Source of the DNA: Hanleya hanleyi
Lineage: Eukaryota; Mollusca; Polyplacophora; Lepidopleurida; Hanleyidae
NCBI GenBank assembly: GCA_036873755.1
Contig: JAVTVY010012683.1
Span: 62,001 to 126,000 of the forward strand
Direction: 5' to 3'
DNA: 64,000 nucleotides
This document shows positions 1 to 12,204 of this stretch, piece by piece. A program made the position numbers and the translations under genes. The first letter of the stretch is position 1. The number at the start of each line of letters is the position of its first letter. Below the pieces are notes generated by a model. That model saw nothing but the letters and a program-made list of their open reading frames with translations, ran no database searches and was not told where the DNA came from.

Positions 1-1258
1 TGGTGAGTTTCGGGGCTAGATTGCGATTATTCAAAAAAATATTTAAAAATATATTTTTGTATAATTTGAATGTATTATGTTCTTACGGTCGATCCTAGAA
101 AAGGGGCGTAGTTTTCGAGTTTAATGCACCCATCCTACACACACCTAGATCATACACTATTCTAGAGCCTATGGTCTCTATTTTTTCAATCTGCCTGAAG
201 TACTGTCAGAATGTGGTGCCGTCGCCATGGAAACGAGTTCTAAACAAGTCATGTTAGATTTATCATTCCCTTCACTAATGGAACATTGAGTAATACGTAG
301 ATGTAGATTCTCGGATGCAAAGGTTCAGATGATGATCCAAGCACGAAACTTGACATGGTTAGTCTAATTAGGACACCTTTTCTAGAAATTAATGTTAGTC
401 AACTAAAATCCAAGATGGCGGCTATTTTACAAGATGGCCGCCGATTAACTCTGCTTATACCTGATTTTGTCACAGAAAGTGATGAAATTTTACGAATGCT
501 TTTGGCCTTCACATATATACTTTTAGACGGGGGAAATCTGACTCTGGTATCTATATGTACTCCCACAGATATGTTCCAACATTTCGGAATCTGATGATGA
601 AACATTTTGAAGCGTTGTGCCATGGCGTAATCAACGGTGTGCAGTGTGTTATTCTTGACTGGATTTTTTGCATTAGTGATCCCATTTGGCTGCGGCTATG
701 TCTTAGTTACGCATTATTATGTCTATATAATATCCTTTATTAAAAGATTATTTTTTCTAATTTTGATGCATGAGTAGGCCTATCTTGGAACATTACCTCA
801 CCTTAGCTTTTCTTACGGCCTAGTCTACGCCACCTATTTGCCATTTCGGAATTTCAACAATCTTTACTTATTAGGGTCAATATATATACATGGGCTGTTC
901 CTGTCTGTTGGTTGTTAGCAGACTATTCCGAAATGACAAGAAGTTTATTTGGGACTACACTTCTCACGCTATTTACTGTATCCCCGAGGAACGTTGGCTG
1001 GATTTAATTATTCAGTGTGCCCAAATAGGACCCATCTCGGAAACTGGACCCTGGATAATGTCACCTGAGTGATTCATCCCATGGAGTATTGTACCGCTGG
1101 ATATTGGAAAATGTCATAATCACTGGGCTAACTTTCTCACATGTTTTGTGTTAGGCTAATGACGTAGCTTCCGGTGCGTGGTCACGTGTGGGTCAAAGTT
1201 TAAAAAGTACTTTCGGTCACGTAACTTTCGGAGATGACCTGTCAGTAGTAGAAAAGGG
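1..1258. other. No recognisable gene
   Basis: Both strands hold only short open frames without splice context or family resemblance. I see no RNA gene and no clear repeat structure before the inverted arms that begin near 1259. Confidence 0.4.
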
Positions 1259-2110
1259 CGTTGTGGGTTGAGGTCAGTTGTCCAAATGGGTCGTGTGAGG
1301 TGTCATATTGATGCGCTCGTTGAGTAGTGTTCGAGAGGGTGGTTTGTTGTGGAACTGCCATCAATCTGTGCATACGCAGTCGGACAGTACTAGATAAAAT
1401 GCAGTTAGGGGGGACGTTTTTGGGTCGAGGTGGGACATCCTCGGTCGAAATGGGTTGTGTGTGGTGTCATATTAAAGCGCTCGTGAGGTAGCGTTCGGCT
1501 GGGTGGTTTGTAGTGGAACTGCCGTCAGTTTGCGAATGCGCATTTCTATGGGCGTTTTGGGGCAGAGATGGGCCATCCTTGGTTTACAAAACGTTCACTC
1601 AAATGCTCTTTTTCACTGGAAAGATGGACGACAATTCCACTCCACATCAGTCCAGTCATGCTCTCCCACGAGTGCTTCAAACTGACACCCACGGCCCATT
1701 CGGACCAATATTGGTTCATGTCGACCTCGAAACATCCATACACTTTTTCAACTGCGCACGCGCAGATGGACGGCATTGACGCCAACCCCCCCATCCAGTC
1801 GGACGCTTCCCCACGAATGCTTCACTAAGCCACATCACACGACCCATTTGGACCAACAATGGTTCACCTCGACCTTAAAACGTCCATTCCACTGCCATTT
1901 TTTCAACGTGCATGCGCAGATGGACGGCATTTCCACAATCCGCCTATCCAGTCGGACGCTCCCGCATGAATGCTTCACTATGACACCTCACACGACCCAA
2001 TCGGATAAATATTGGTCCACCTAGACCCTGAAACGTCCACCCAGATCTGCCTGCGTACTGCGTTGCGTAGTCAGAACTTTTCAGCAAAGTCAACCCACGG
2101 CCTCGACACC
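1259..2110. repeat. Foldback-like element with inverted, internally repeated arms
   Basis: The left arm (about 1259-1560) carries two related units with GGTGTCATATT and GTGGAACTGCC motifs. The right arm (about 1620-2110) carries the reverse complements in at least three units (GGCAATTCCAC-like, CACACGACCCA, TCGACCT). The arms are therefore tandem repeats facing each other around a short centre near 1560-1620. The outer ends also pair (GGGTTGAGG on the left, CAACCCACGGCC on the right). Short open frames here are shadows of the repeat. No transposase is present, so this is a non-autonomous foldback element or an inverted satellite block. I could not fix the target duplication. Confidence 0.5.
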
Positions 2111-4443
2111 CCCTCCAATCGTCTTCTACAGCGTGAGACAGAATAAATGAGATGCCACACTCTCTACCGCAAAGAACAATGAGCGGGTGGACCTATATCA
2201 TAGAACTATATATATCCACCCTCTAGTCGCTACATATACTGCTATGCATGGGCTATCTCTCGTTGCATGTATGGCTATGCATGGGAATTCCCCTGAGGAT
2301 CTCTCTTTTACCGCAGAAGCCATCGCGGAATGTTCTAGAAAAAACCTATACGGTTCCTCCAATCAAAATATTCACTCCAAGTGCAGGCTTGCTATTGGCT
2401 CGCTGCTTTTCCACCAATGCGTAGACGAGCAAGTTGATGCATGACATTCTCATTGGTTGTGCGCTCATCCTCCCGCATTTCTTCCATCCTATACGTTAAC
2501 ATTACCCAGATTTTACGCTAGGCGGCGCGCCACTTCCAACCTCATTTCCCTATATCTATAACATTACACCGGGCGGCACATATACGTATGACATGGCCCT
2601 CCACAATTTATGCTAAAAGATTTAACCTTTCTCTACTACTGTTAGTCAAATAATTCAAGGCATTATTATTAGTCAAGGTACGAACCTTTTTACATTGGGC
2701 AGAATAACGCCATAGCTTATCACATCATGCTCATTTAGATTCTGTTGGCATACTCTTTAGTTGAGAATACAGTTGTGAAATTCATCTAACAATTCAAGGT
2801 ATTGCTTTTTACATGGAGACGAAAGAAAACATTTCCGTAAGACAAGCCTGTTCACAATATAGATTGGTATGTCTATTTATGGGCCTAGTTTGGCTTTATC
2901 TGCTAAAAAAATGATTGGGGAATTCAAGATGACCGACATATGATGACATCAGAAACTCGCGTTGGGAAACGTTATTCGTCAAATTCAAAAGGATTATTTT
3001 TAGTTCGAAGCCGTCATTTGCTGGATTTGAGGTTTTTCGCACTTTATATGGTCACCTTAGCTCAATTGTTCGGTCTATTTGCATAATCCATGACAGACAC
3101 TATTATGGTTACATTCAAACTGATTGAAATTTGAGATTATCCGACATTCAAATTTATCAAGTTGCTATGCACGAAGTATCGTTTGCATCATTTTGTTTGC
3201 TTTCCTCGTCATAATTTCAGTGTTTAAAGGAATAGTAAACTCTGCATAAACTCGTGCTCGGCATGACAGAATTATGCCATCAGATTCCAAAAACACCGGT
3301 AGAAATAAATTAGCAAAATTCCACAGCCGAGTAAACACCGCTTTTATCGTTCACACTTTAACACTTCTTGATCTGTGACATGTTGGAATGACTGAGACGT
3401 TTGACGGATCATACGGTTTTTATGTAGATGGCCCTGCGACAAAAATTCCGTTCTCATTCGGGCTCTATTCCATAAGGTAAAGCATTAAAACAACAAAAAC
3501 GGCATCATTAACAGCGTTTCTTCTACCGCTGTCGGGCGTTCGGCCTGATATTCCTGCCTCAGAAAAAGAGCTCGTGAAATCATATGCACAATGCCACATG
3601 TCAACCTGTATATCAATTCGACATTCATATATATCACGATCCTCATAATCGTCTAGGAGCGTAAAGAAAGGTCCACAGATCTGTCAAAAGCCACAATTGG
3701 TCTGCATGTTATTAGCAGCACTGCCTGGAGCACAACTACGTCACAGGAATAATGTCAGGTGATATTTCAAGGATTTTCATTGGCTAACGGCTCTTAGGCT
3801 TGTTATAATGGCGATCTCCACGGATTCTTGATCTGGCCAATAGCTCTCATGTTCAAAACATTCTCATTCATTCGGAATTACTAGAAAAGCTGATTTGTTT
3901 TGTTTTCCGAATACTAATGATATGGTTCTTTCGACTGTAAGCATCGCCTTAGGATTTTCTATTCCTTTAAGAATTGAAATTACACTATATTATCTGTTGA
4001 AATTCAATTTCTTCACAACTGATCATTTGAAGCCCATTTAAAGTCATATGGCATTATTTAAACATTATTTAAAATAAATTTAAAAAATGATTACTCGAGA
4101 GTTTTCCTGGACGCCATTTTTAATTTATCTACGGTTAATTTTTCTTGGAATTCTTCAATAATGACAAATTCAATGCGTAATTATTCCGGTATGCAAAATA
4201 ATTCGCTCTATATATGAAGGAGTTCTAATTGTGACTTTTTTATACTCATCCTCGAGATTAGATACGAGTTGTGCGAAATCTGCAATTTTAAAAAAAAAAT
4301 TGACGACCATCTTCGATGCCATATTGGATTTTGGGGTCACGATAGTGTCAATTTTCAAGAATAGCAATACACTATTATTTTTAGGTCAAATACTGAAGTA
4401 AATAAGCACCGTAAACTTTATATTATAGCGAGTTGAATGAAAC
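2111..4443. other. No recognisable gene
   Basis: AT-rich sequence with no supported exon. Only short frames occur and none resembles a known family. Confidence 0.4.
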
Positions 4444-4773
4444 CCTAGTACCTAGCTAAATAATATATAGCCCTCACGACGATATGGTGACGTCACGGTA
4501 TATGTGTGCTGGTCTGTTTGCAATTGAACATGGCGCGTATAAAATGGAAGTTATCGACTGGAAAATTCAGACGGCGATATATTCGTTACTATTTCACAAT
4601 ATTGCGCAAGATTTTAAAATAGTGCGCAGGAGGGGATAGAGATTAGATTTACGGCAGTTTCAGAGATGGGTGATTCGTAATAAAATTATCTAAAACCCTC
4701 GCTGGAGGTGACTGGGGCCGGCCTATAGCCCTCATACTCGTAAGGGCTATATATTATTTAGCTACCTAGTACC
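4444..4773. mobile_element. MULE-like MITE, 312 bp, with 9-bp target duplication
   Basis: A perfect 22-bp terminal inverted repeat starting TAGCTAAATAATATATAGCC occupies both ends (from 4453, and ending at 4764). It is flanked by the direct repeat CCTAGTACC at 4444-4452 and 4765-4773. Nine-base duplications are typical of Mutator-like elements. The interior has no ORF, so the copy is non-autonomous. The perfect ends suggest a fairly recent insertion. Confidence 0.75.
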
Positions 4774-5837
4774 TAGCTGATTATGAAAATTTGAATGTTA
4801 CTCCTGATGAGGGGAGAGGCCACGGAAGTTAGTGTCAAGGCCACACCCACCACCGAATTATTGGCAAGGAACCGGATTATGATAGAACATGAGCCAGGGT
4901 ATCTGAAAAACATCACCTTGAAAAAATTCCCCGCACTGAAGAGGACATCGAAGAATAATACACTAGCAGTTTTTAGCAGGCAAGTCTCACCATCCTTGGT
5001 CCCGGTTTATCAAACAAAGCCGAACTACGAGAGTTTTCGAATGCAACTTTCAAAACGTACAATGTTTTGTTTTCTCCTCTACCAGGACTGATGCAATGAG
5101 CGGCTATGAGCTACTAAAGTTGTAATCAATTTGCTAGGTGGAGACGTTACGGTTATCTTCAGCCCTCCCCATGCCGCAACCATTGAGCTCATTAACCACG
5201 CCCAAGTCTGCATTTGAACGAAACAGGTGGCTGTTGCTGGTGCCGTTTGATTTATAGTAGTTGAAAGTGTATGTCAAATGATATGCCGATTATTATAGTT
5301 CGTATGTACGAAGTAGGGCGAATTTTCGAGAGAGACTTCTGATGGTGTCGGTTTCCCCACACACGGTACAAGCATATAAATGACCACCAATATTATTTTA
5401 CCACTTTCTCTGCCCAGAATTTGCATTATCATGGATAATCGGCAGCCATCTTGGATAATTTCCATCACCAAATCAGTGACACAAAAAGACCACTCTTGCT
5501 AAGTTTCATTCCTGTGTCAGTTGCACTTTTGTCTCAAAAATATATGTTATCCGCTTTTCCATCTTTACCGATAGTAAGGAAAATGGATAATGTAACATCA
5601 CTCGTGGATCTAGTTCCATACATGTAGCAACGGTGTCACATTTTGACATTATGGCAGGTGGATTTAAACAATGAAACGTATAATTTATAAAAGATGGATG
5701 ATCTATGCGTGTGTAGGTTAGTTGAAGTCTAGTACGTAAGCGTACCCATTTTTAGTACTGGAATAGAATTGACGAGAAAACTACTTAGGCGGCATTATCC
5801 AGGGTACAGTTTTCGATTTGACGAGAAAACTACTTAG
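4774..5837. other. No gene; short direct repeat near the right end
   Basis: No supported coding sequence. A motif GACGAGAAAACTACTTAGG occurs at about 5771-5789 and again at about 5819-5837, immediately left of the next element. It may be a local duplication associated with that insertion. Confidence 0.35.
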
Positions 5838-7914
5838 GGATCGTTTCCATTAATCGTTTTTTCTTCAGTCGCGATTTTTCTTCAATTTTCTCGATTGAAA
5901 AACGATCAGTCGCGAATCAGTCGCGAGGATATCGAGAAAAAAAATGAGAAAAAACGATTGAACCTTTTCTGGAAAAAACCATTCTCTCGCGATATCGTTT
6001 TTGAATCGTTTACCCATGCGCGATCCGTTCTTGATCGCGAATCTTCAATCGCGAGAGAATCGGTTTTTTTCAAGGCGCGAGAGAATCGTGAGGCGGAGTG
6101 ATATTTGACACATAGGCCGTGTTGCCATCGTACGCCGCTCTATCCGCGAACTGGGAACTACATGTAATGTTGATTGCGGATTTGTCGATGGAAAAACCTA
6201 TATTACTATACTATACTGCATATTGCGCAAGATAACCGAATAATATATATGATTCACGATCTATAGTCTCCTACAAGCCGAAGTAGGGCGTATGCTGGAA
6301 ATATCTATACATATACCTGTACCATGCTTCCTGTGACGTTCGCGCTCAGATTTACTCTGGCGAAGCGTAAATGACAAAATTACATGTTTATTCAATAATC
6401 GTGTGAGTCGACAATGTATAATGTTCAGTCATTCCCTTCATACTTTCGATAATTTCCTCATATATTCATGCAACTTGGTATAAACAATACAGGATGATAG
6501 TCACAATATCTTGTTTTGTAAATACCGGGTACAGGTCATAAGTGGATTTGAGTTCGTCGTTGATTGCATTATCAGAATGATTACGGCACAGGCTTCATAG
6601 AGGTGTGAATGGGCGCATGGCGATAACCCAGAACAGCTTAGCCCTCCAGCCGAGAATTTCTAGGTTAATTAAGGTGAAAAATAGTGTAATTAAATATGTA
6701 TATTTTGTTATAGTAAAACATACATTAGGAAAGGGTATCCATTCATGTTTTGGTACAGTTTTTAAACTATTGAGATGTGAATAAGTTCAAAAAATCACCA
6801 TCAAGTTAATTTTATTTATTATAAGAATATTCGCGGCAGTGATTTCATATTTATATCAAATACATATCACAATGGTGATTGAATCGCATATAACGGTTGG
6901 ATTCGCATATGTACAATACTTTTTATTTTAATTTTATATTTTGATGAATGAACTATGAATGATTCCAAAGGGAAGCTCAAGCCAAAAACCAACTGAATAG
7001 TATATAATTTCATCTCTTACTGGATTAACCAGTTGTGAAAATTTTTACAAATAGCCCGCGCTATATATTAATAATTAAGTGCTTTCGAAGACTCAAAACC
7101 CCGTATGACAATGTTATATTCAATACAGCGCCATCTATCTACACAAGGAAAATGGTGATCGTAGGACAAAAAACCACGCGTACAGCGAAAATCTGACGAA
7201 TCAACTCAAAAATTCAGCCCACACAGATGCCAAAAACGTTCACGAATAATACTACACAAGAAATCTGGAATAATACCAGCTTTAAAACACAGAAATACCC
7301 AAAATAATACACGAAATTGCAAGTGCAAATGACCCAATCTGACCATATCCGGGTCTGTGTCCCGTACAAAATATATGTAAATATGAAGTTATAATTATAT
7401 GCATAACCAATTATTCCTATGTATATGTATAGATATTTTTTTCAATTTCTTTCAATATCCCCATCGTATCTATATAACCGCCAACTGTACAGAAACACGC
7501 TATAGTTTTACACTAGGCAAAGAATGGAAAAGGAAGAAGAAACAATGATCGAACTTTATATATTCTGACTGAAGTGTTAGAAACTCGAACGTGTATGCGG
7601 GTCAGTCAGGCTGAACCAATGGCGTACTACTTTCGGCTATAATCCTCAATCGTTTTTTTTTCAATCGTTTATATTTTCTCGATTAAAAAGCGATTGAATC
7701 GCGATATCGCTTTTTATTCGCGAGAATTTTCTCGATTGAAAAACGATTGCCAACAGAAAAAACCCCCATTCGAACAGCGATCGCGAATGAATCGTTTATT
7801 TTGAAGAAAAAAAACCATTCCCTCGCGCCTTGGAAAATCGCGACTTCGAGAAAATTTGACGAAATAAACGATTCATTCGCGAACGATAATTGGAAACGGT
7901 GCCTAAACAACATA
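5838..7914. mobile_element. Candidate non-autonomous TIR element with hairpin-rich ends
   Basis: The left end reads GGGATCGTTTCCATTAATCG and the right end, read in reverse, GGCACCGTTTCCAATTATCG. Inside each end is a dense cluster of TCGCGA/TTTTCTCGATT palindromes (5840-6090 and 7640-7910). TA flanks both ends. No transposase is present in the roughly 1.5 kb between the clusters. A third related right end occurs near 9655. The terminal pattern is reminiscent of PIF/Harbinger or Tc-like elements, but the class is undecided. Pairing these two ends as one element is an inference. Confidence 0.4.
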
Positions 7915-8259
7915 TCTTTGGCTTCTTGGGCCTCATCTTCTGAATACACGTCGTCACATAATTTGACAATCGAGTCAACAGACATTATGTCAGATTTGTC
8001 AACAACAAAAGCATAGCAGTTCACAGATAATTGGCTCGGATTTTCGGAAAGCATTGTCGTCATCAGTATTGTAATCAACAGAATTATCCTGCTCAATGTT
8101 CGGAGCCTGATCACTTGTAATATTTACATCAATGCTCTCACGAGCCTCCGCCATAATGTCACAGTGGTTGTTGACCGTAGAGAGCCTCACTGGTAACGAA
8201 GGACGCCTTTGTCCAACATGGCGTCTTTTTTCAAGCACAAAGAGTTCACGGTAAGCCAC
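7915..8259 (-). pseudogene. Broken 5' exon of an unnamed invertebrate gene family
   Basis: On the minus strand one frame runs from a start at 8154 (MAEARESIDVN) or 8259 to about 8050. A second frame continues with SVNCYAFVVDK and VDSIVKLCDDVYSEDEAQEA, then KDMLF. The second part resembles a motif I recall from many uncharacterised marine-invertebrate proteins (SVDxIVKLCxDFYxxxEIxxAKxxLF), whose function is unknown to me. The two frames do not join without a one-base shift near 8050. The motif then runs directly into the TIR-like end of the element at 5838-7914, so the exon looks truncated by that insertion. The family assignment rests on memory of the motif only. Confidence 0.45.
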
Positions 8260-8753
8260 ACAAACAGCTTATATCTCCAAAGAATGAAATATTAGTATCA
8301 AACGGGGTATTCGCGTAGATTACCCGCACATTCATGTACATGCCTGTACAAAACTCAACCTATTGTGCGAAGATGAACCACAGAAATCCGTTTTATTCAT
8401 TCAGCCGAAGCGAATGTTGACTGTCTTACTTTGTGATCACTTAATATGTCCGTTATTATAGATAAAACTTGTGTGAAAACAAAGTATGAGGTTGACGATA
8501 TTCCCTGTTTGATTTTAAATAGTCAAGACCAGTGATGGATCGACTAGGCGGTCAGATGTTCAACCGGACTGATCATCGCCGGACTACAATACCTTTTAAG
8601 TATAATAAAATGAAGTTGCTTATGAAAATGTGATATTCAATGTAGTCTTGGTTAAAATCCTGATGGTACGTTAGCATTTACATTGTTAAAGCGGCAGCAA
8701 CAGTTCAAGTTTACCTGGGCGTAGCCCCCTCGAACATAGCGGCGTAATAGCTG
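8260..8753. other. No recognisable gene
   Basis: No supported coding or structural feature. Confidence 0.35.
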
Positions 8754-9341
8754 TTAACCCTTTCTGCCCTGGGCTTTCTGGGACATGTCCAGGCCTGGGG
8801 GGGGGTCGAAATGGCCCCCCCCTAATTATTTTTCTTACCCCTTGAGCTATGGGGCTGGAACTTATTACACTATACCCTTGGGTCAAGCTCTACCAGAAAA
8901 TGTAAAAAAAATCCAAGATGGCCGCTTTGATGACGTCACAGTGACGTCATTTTCAAAAACGGCATTTTTTGGTCGATTTTTCGGTCGGGTTTTCTGAATT
9001 TTTTATTTTTGCAATTTCTCCACAATAACTTCATGAAAAATTAGCAAATATTAATGTAATATGAAATAAAATAGTTTTTGCCCACTCTTCACCGCGGAAA
9101 AGCAGAAGTTTTGAAGAAATATGACAAAAACATCACTTTTCAGGTACCCCACGTGGCCGCCATCTTGAATTTACCCATGATCCTCTGCTCGGGGGGTTAT
9201 GCAAATAAGCTCAAAATTACCCCAATAAGATAAACTATAAAGTCACGGAGTTTCAGCTCTCCATTTTTTGCCGTTCCGGAGATTGTGCAGAAAGTTTGGT
9301 AGGGGGGGCCATAATGGCCCCCCCAGGCAAGGTAGGGTTAA
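8754..9341. mobile_element. piggyBac-type MITE, about 580 bp
   Basis: Flanked by TTAA at 8754-8757 and 9338-9341, with ends CCCTTTCTGCCC and, reversed, CCCTACCTTGCC. Both ends then carry a G/C-run hairpin (GGGGTCGAAATGGCCCC type). TTAA duplications with CCCT-starting termini are the hallmark of piggyBac elements. The interior contains the word AAGATGGCCGC and TGACGTCA pairs but no ORF. A second member lies at 48512-49048 and shares the end design and interior words. Confidence 0.7.
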
Positions 9342-9364
9342 TCTGTGAATGACATAATTGTATT

Positions 9365-9658
9365 CATTCGCCTCTCCAAGGTTTCGCAATATTCTCTCGA
9401 AGCTTTCTCAATCAAAAATTATTTCTCGACATTCTCTCGATCAACATAAAACCAGTGATACTCGATGGGTAAAAAAAAAAGACGAATAAACAACGATCTC
9501 GAGAAAATCGATCGAGAATTTTCAAAAAGATAATTCGTTTTTTCCATATTTTTCTCTCGACATTCTCTCGAAGAACTCCCGAAATGATCGGGATTTATTC
9601 GAGAAAACCATAGAAAACTCTCGATTGAAGGAAAAACGATTAATGAAGACGCTTCCTA
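9365..9658. repeat. Hairpin-rich repeat related to the element at 5838-7914
   Basis: The block is full of TTCTCGAxAATT/CTCGACATTCTCTCGA palindromes. It ends, read in reverse, in TTTAGGAAGCGTCTTCATTA, which parallels the ends of the 5.8-7.9 kb element. I see no matching left terminus, so this looks like a solo end or a deleted copy. Confidence 0.4.
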
Positions 9659-10136
9659 AATACTCGATACATGTTCCTGACGATGGCAAAAATAATATCG
9701 GCCAATATGTTGGTGCGGATGTTTCACTGAGTAATCTTTACTTTTGGTCAAATTAGTTCCCATTGTCCCTAGGTCTATTCTCGTCCCCTTTCTTTGAAAA
9801 TTTAATGCTGCTGAACCATAAATTAATTAACGCCAGCGCTAATTGACATGGTGAATATTGACGGGTGTTCACATCCCTGTGGGGCTTGGAAGCACCCTAG
9901 GTTTACCCGTATGGCGAATATAGATTTAGGTGTATTGTACATTCCACAGAAGGTACAATATTTATGATAGAGCTGATAAGAGAGGAATTGATCTGGTAGA
10001 AGCATCTAACCTAGCATGTCGCTCCGGCCATTGTCTCACGGGTAGATATAATGACAGGTGTCCCAGCTCTTCATTTCCCTCTTCTCAACGAGAACGAGAT
10101 AGAGAGGAAATGATGAATGGTCGTTAATGAGGAAAT
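9659..10136. other. No recognisable gene
   Basis: No supported coding sequence, RNA gene or repeat boundary. Confidence 0.3.
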
Positions 10137-12147
10137 AGCTCGGCTAGACAGACAAAAGAAATCAGCCAGGGAACATTCTTAACTCTTTTGCACCTGCAGG
10201 AGTGCCGACGGAGACTACTTCACAAGGGATACGAGAGAACTGGACACACGACACTCCTTAAATATGATTTATCTGAGTTTGGTTACTACGGTCCTGGGTG
10301 GTATTTTCGAAAATTTTAGTGTTTGTTTCTGGGATAGATTAGAAGATGATAAAACTTGGCATGAAATGATGGTCTAATTCGACATTCTGCAACCAGTTCT
10401 GGTCAACAGGAACAAGATAACAGTATTTTCATTATTTTAGGATTACACTATCTTAGTATAAGAAAACAATCTTCCTAAGAACAATATAGGGGGGAAATGA
10501 GAAATTATGTCTGCAAGACAGACCAAAGAAATCCGCCCGGAAACGATGCTCCACTGTGTTCCAGCTGCAGCAGTCCGGGCCTAAGATTAAGATGATATAT
10601 CCCCGTTTGGTTACTACGGTTCTGCGTGATATATTTGTCAATTATAGTATTTGTCGACAAAAGCACGATCGCTGTAGACAGCGGCTGACATCCTGAAATG
10701 AACATGACTCGTATTTAATATCTCTTTAAGTGAGATTCATGTTCCGACACCTGGATTGAGAAATAATGAGAATATGCTATGCGGTCTAAGATGTTTTTCG
10801 AACCATAATCCGAATCTCCTGTGACGACCATGCCGGGATCGTGCCAGCCCATTCAGTATATTGCTAAAATACACTGGCACGTGAGAAGAACCGTCAGCAA
10901 GAAAGAAGAGAAAAACAAGATATGTGTGAATCGAAATTAATAAACGATTACACAACGTGTGCAGCACAGACAACAGTAATGAAGAAGAAGAGTGTAAATC
11001 TAAAATAATGTAAGATTTCACCCCCGTGGGTAACTCCGGCATCACTATATCTACGAGAATATGAGAGTATTTATCGTGAATAGTTAAATATATTCATGAT
11101 TAGGTTTGGCCCCTGATGAGAGATATACCTGGGATATACATAAGATATATTCCCGAAATTATCCGAAACAACTGCTCTGAGGTACATGTTAGTACATATA
11201 GTTATGTCATAATAACTCCTATACTCAGGCAGGTGTAGGGTCAGAACACCCCGAGAAAGTGGGTGTGTATATGAACATCTCTTCACACATTGGTTCCCGC
11301 AGACTACAACCATCGAGAGACAGAATGCAGACAGCGGCTGACATCCTGAAATGAACATGACCCGTATTTAATATCTCTGTAAGTGAGAATCATTTTCCCA
11401 GAGACTACAAAGATTGAGAGACGGAATGCAGACAGCGGCTGACATCCTGAAATGAACATGACCCGTATTTAATATCTCTTTAAGTGAGAATCATGTTCCC
11501 ACAGACTACAAACATTGAGAGACGGAATGCAGACAGCGGCTGACATCCTGAAATGAACATGACTCGTATTTAATATCTCTTTAAGTGAGATTCATGTTCC
11601 GACACCTGGATTGAGAAATAGTAAGAATATGCTATGCGGTCCAAGATGTTTTTCGAACCATAATCCGAATCTCCTGTGACGACCATGCCGGGATCGTGCC
11701 AGCCCATTCAGTATATTGCTAAAATACACTGGCACGTGAGAAGAACCGTCAGCAAGAAAGAAGAGAAAAACAAGATATGTGTGAATCGAAATTAATAAAC
11801 GATTACACAACGTGTGCAGCACAGACAACAGTAATGAAGAAGAAGAAGAGTGTAAATCTAAAATAATGTAAGATTTCACCCCGTGGGTAACTCCGGCATC
11901 ACTATATCTACGAGAATATGAGAGTATTTATCGTGAATAGTTAAATATATTCATGATTAGGTTTGGCCCCTGATGAGAGATATACCTGGGATATACATAA
12001 GATATATTCCCGAAATTATCCGAAACAACTGCTCTGAGGTACATGTTAGTACATGTAGTGATGTCATAATAACTCCTATACTCAGGCAGGTGTAGGGTCA
12101 GAACACCCCGAGAAAGTGGGTGTGTATATGAACATCTCTTCACACAG
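10137..12147. repeat. 855-bp tandem duplication of a non-coding repeat
   Basis: The block starting GACAGCGGCTGACATCCTGA near 10676 recurs at an 855-bp offset (near 11531) and stays almost identical to about 12146. The second copy ends where an exon of the recombinase-like gene begins. Upstream (10137-10670), weaker repeats such as TTTGGTTACTACGGT at about 10279 and 10609 suggest older duplications of the same material. Open frames of about 95-102 codons on the minus strand are duplicated with the repeat and have no family features, so I do not call them genes. Confidence 0.75.
11327..11590. repeat. 101-bp tandem repeat within the 855-bp unit
   Basis: GCAGACAGCGGCTGACATCC occurs at 11327, 11428 and 11529, an exact 101-bp period. 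The surrounding sequence (AATGAACATGAC, ATTTAATATCTCT) is conserved in each copy. Confidence 0.8.
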
Positions 12148-12204
12148 AGGATGTTCTCGCTGCTGGAGATGTAACTGGGAATCCATTCCTGTTTGCCAAT
12201 TTAG
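12148..12204 (+). pseudogene. Exon of tyrosine-recombinase-like host gene (first visible exon)
   Basis: The frame reads GDVTGNPFLFANL and ends at a strong donor (TTAG, then GTGAGT). It ends in phase 1, which fits exactly onto the next exon at 13998, giving a continuous frame across the splice. The left edge coincides with the end of the second 855-bp repeat copy, so the exon is probably truncated there. Similar NPxLFA stretches precede the recombinase-like core in invertebrate proteins I recall. I infer that it belongs to the same gene as 13998-14106 and 15226-18693. Confidence 0.55.

Noticed and set aside
5895..6101. 68-codon Lys/Arg-rich frame
   Set aside because: It is the translation of palindromic hairpin repeats.
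11108..11190. CTGATGAGA...CCCGAAA resembling a hammerhead ribozyme core (also in the second repeat copy)
   Set aside because: The bases between the two core words do not form the short stem II that the fold needs, and stems I and III could not be paired.
10737..12143. Minus-strand open frames of about 70-102 codons, present twice
   Set aside because: They are duplicated only because the 855-bp repeat is duplicated. There is no family resemblance and no splice context, and the second copy has small indels.
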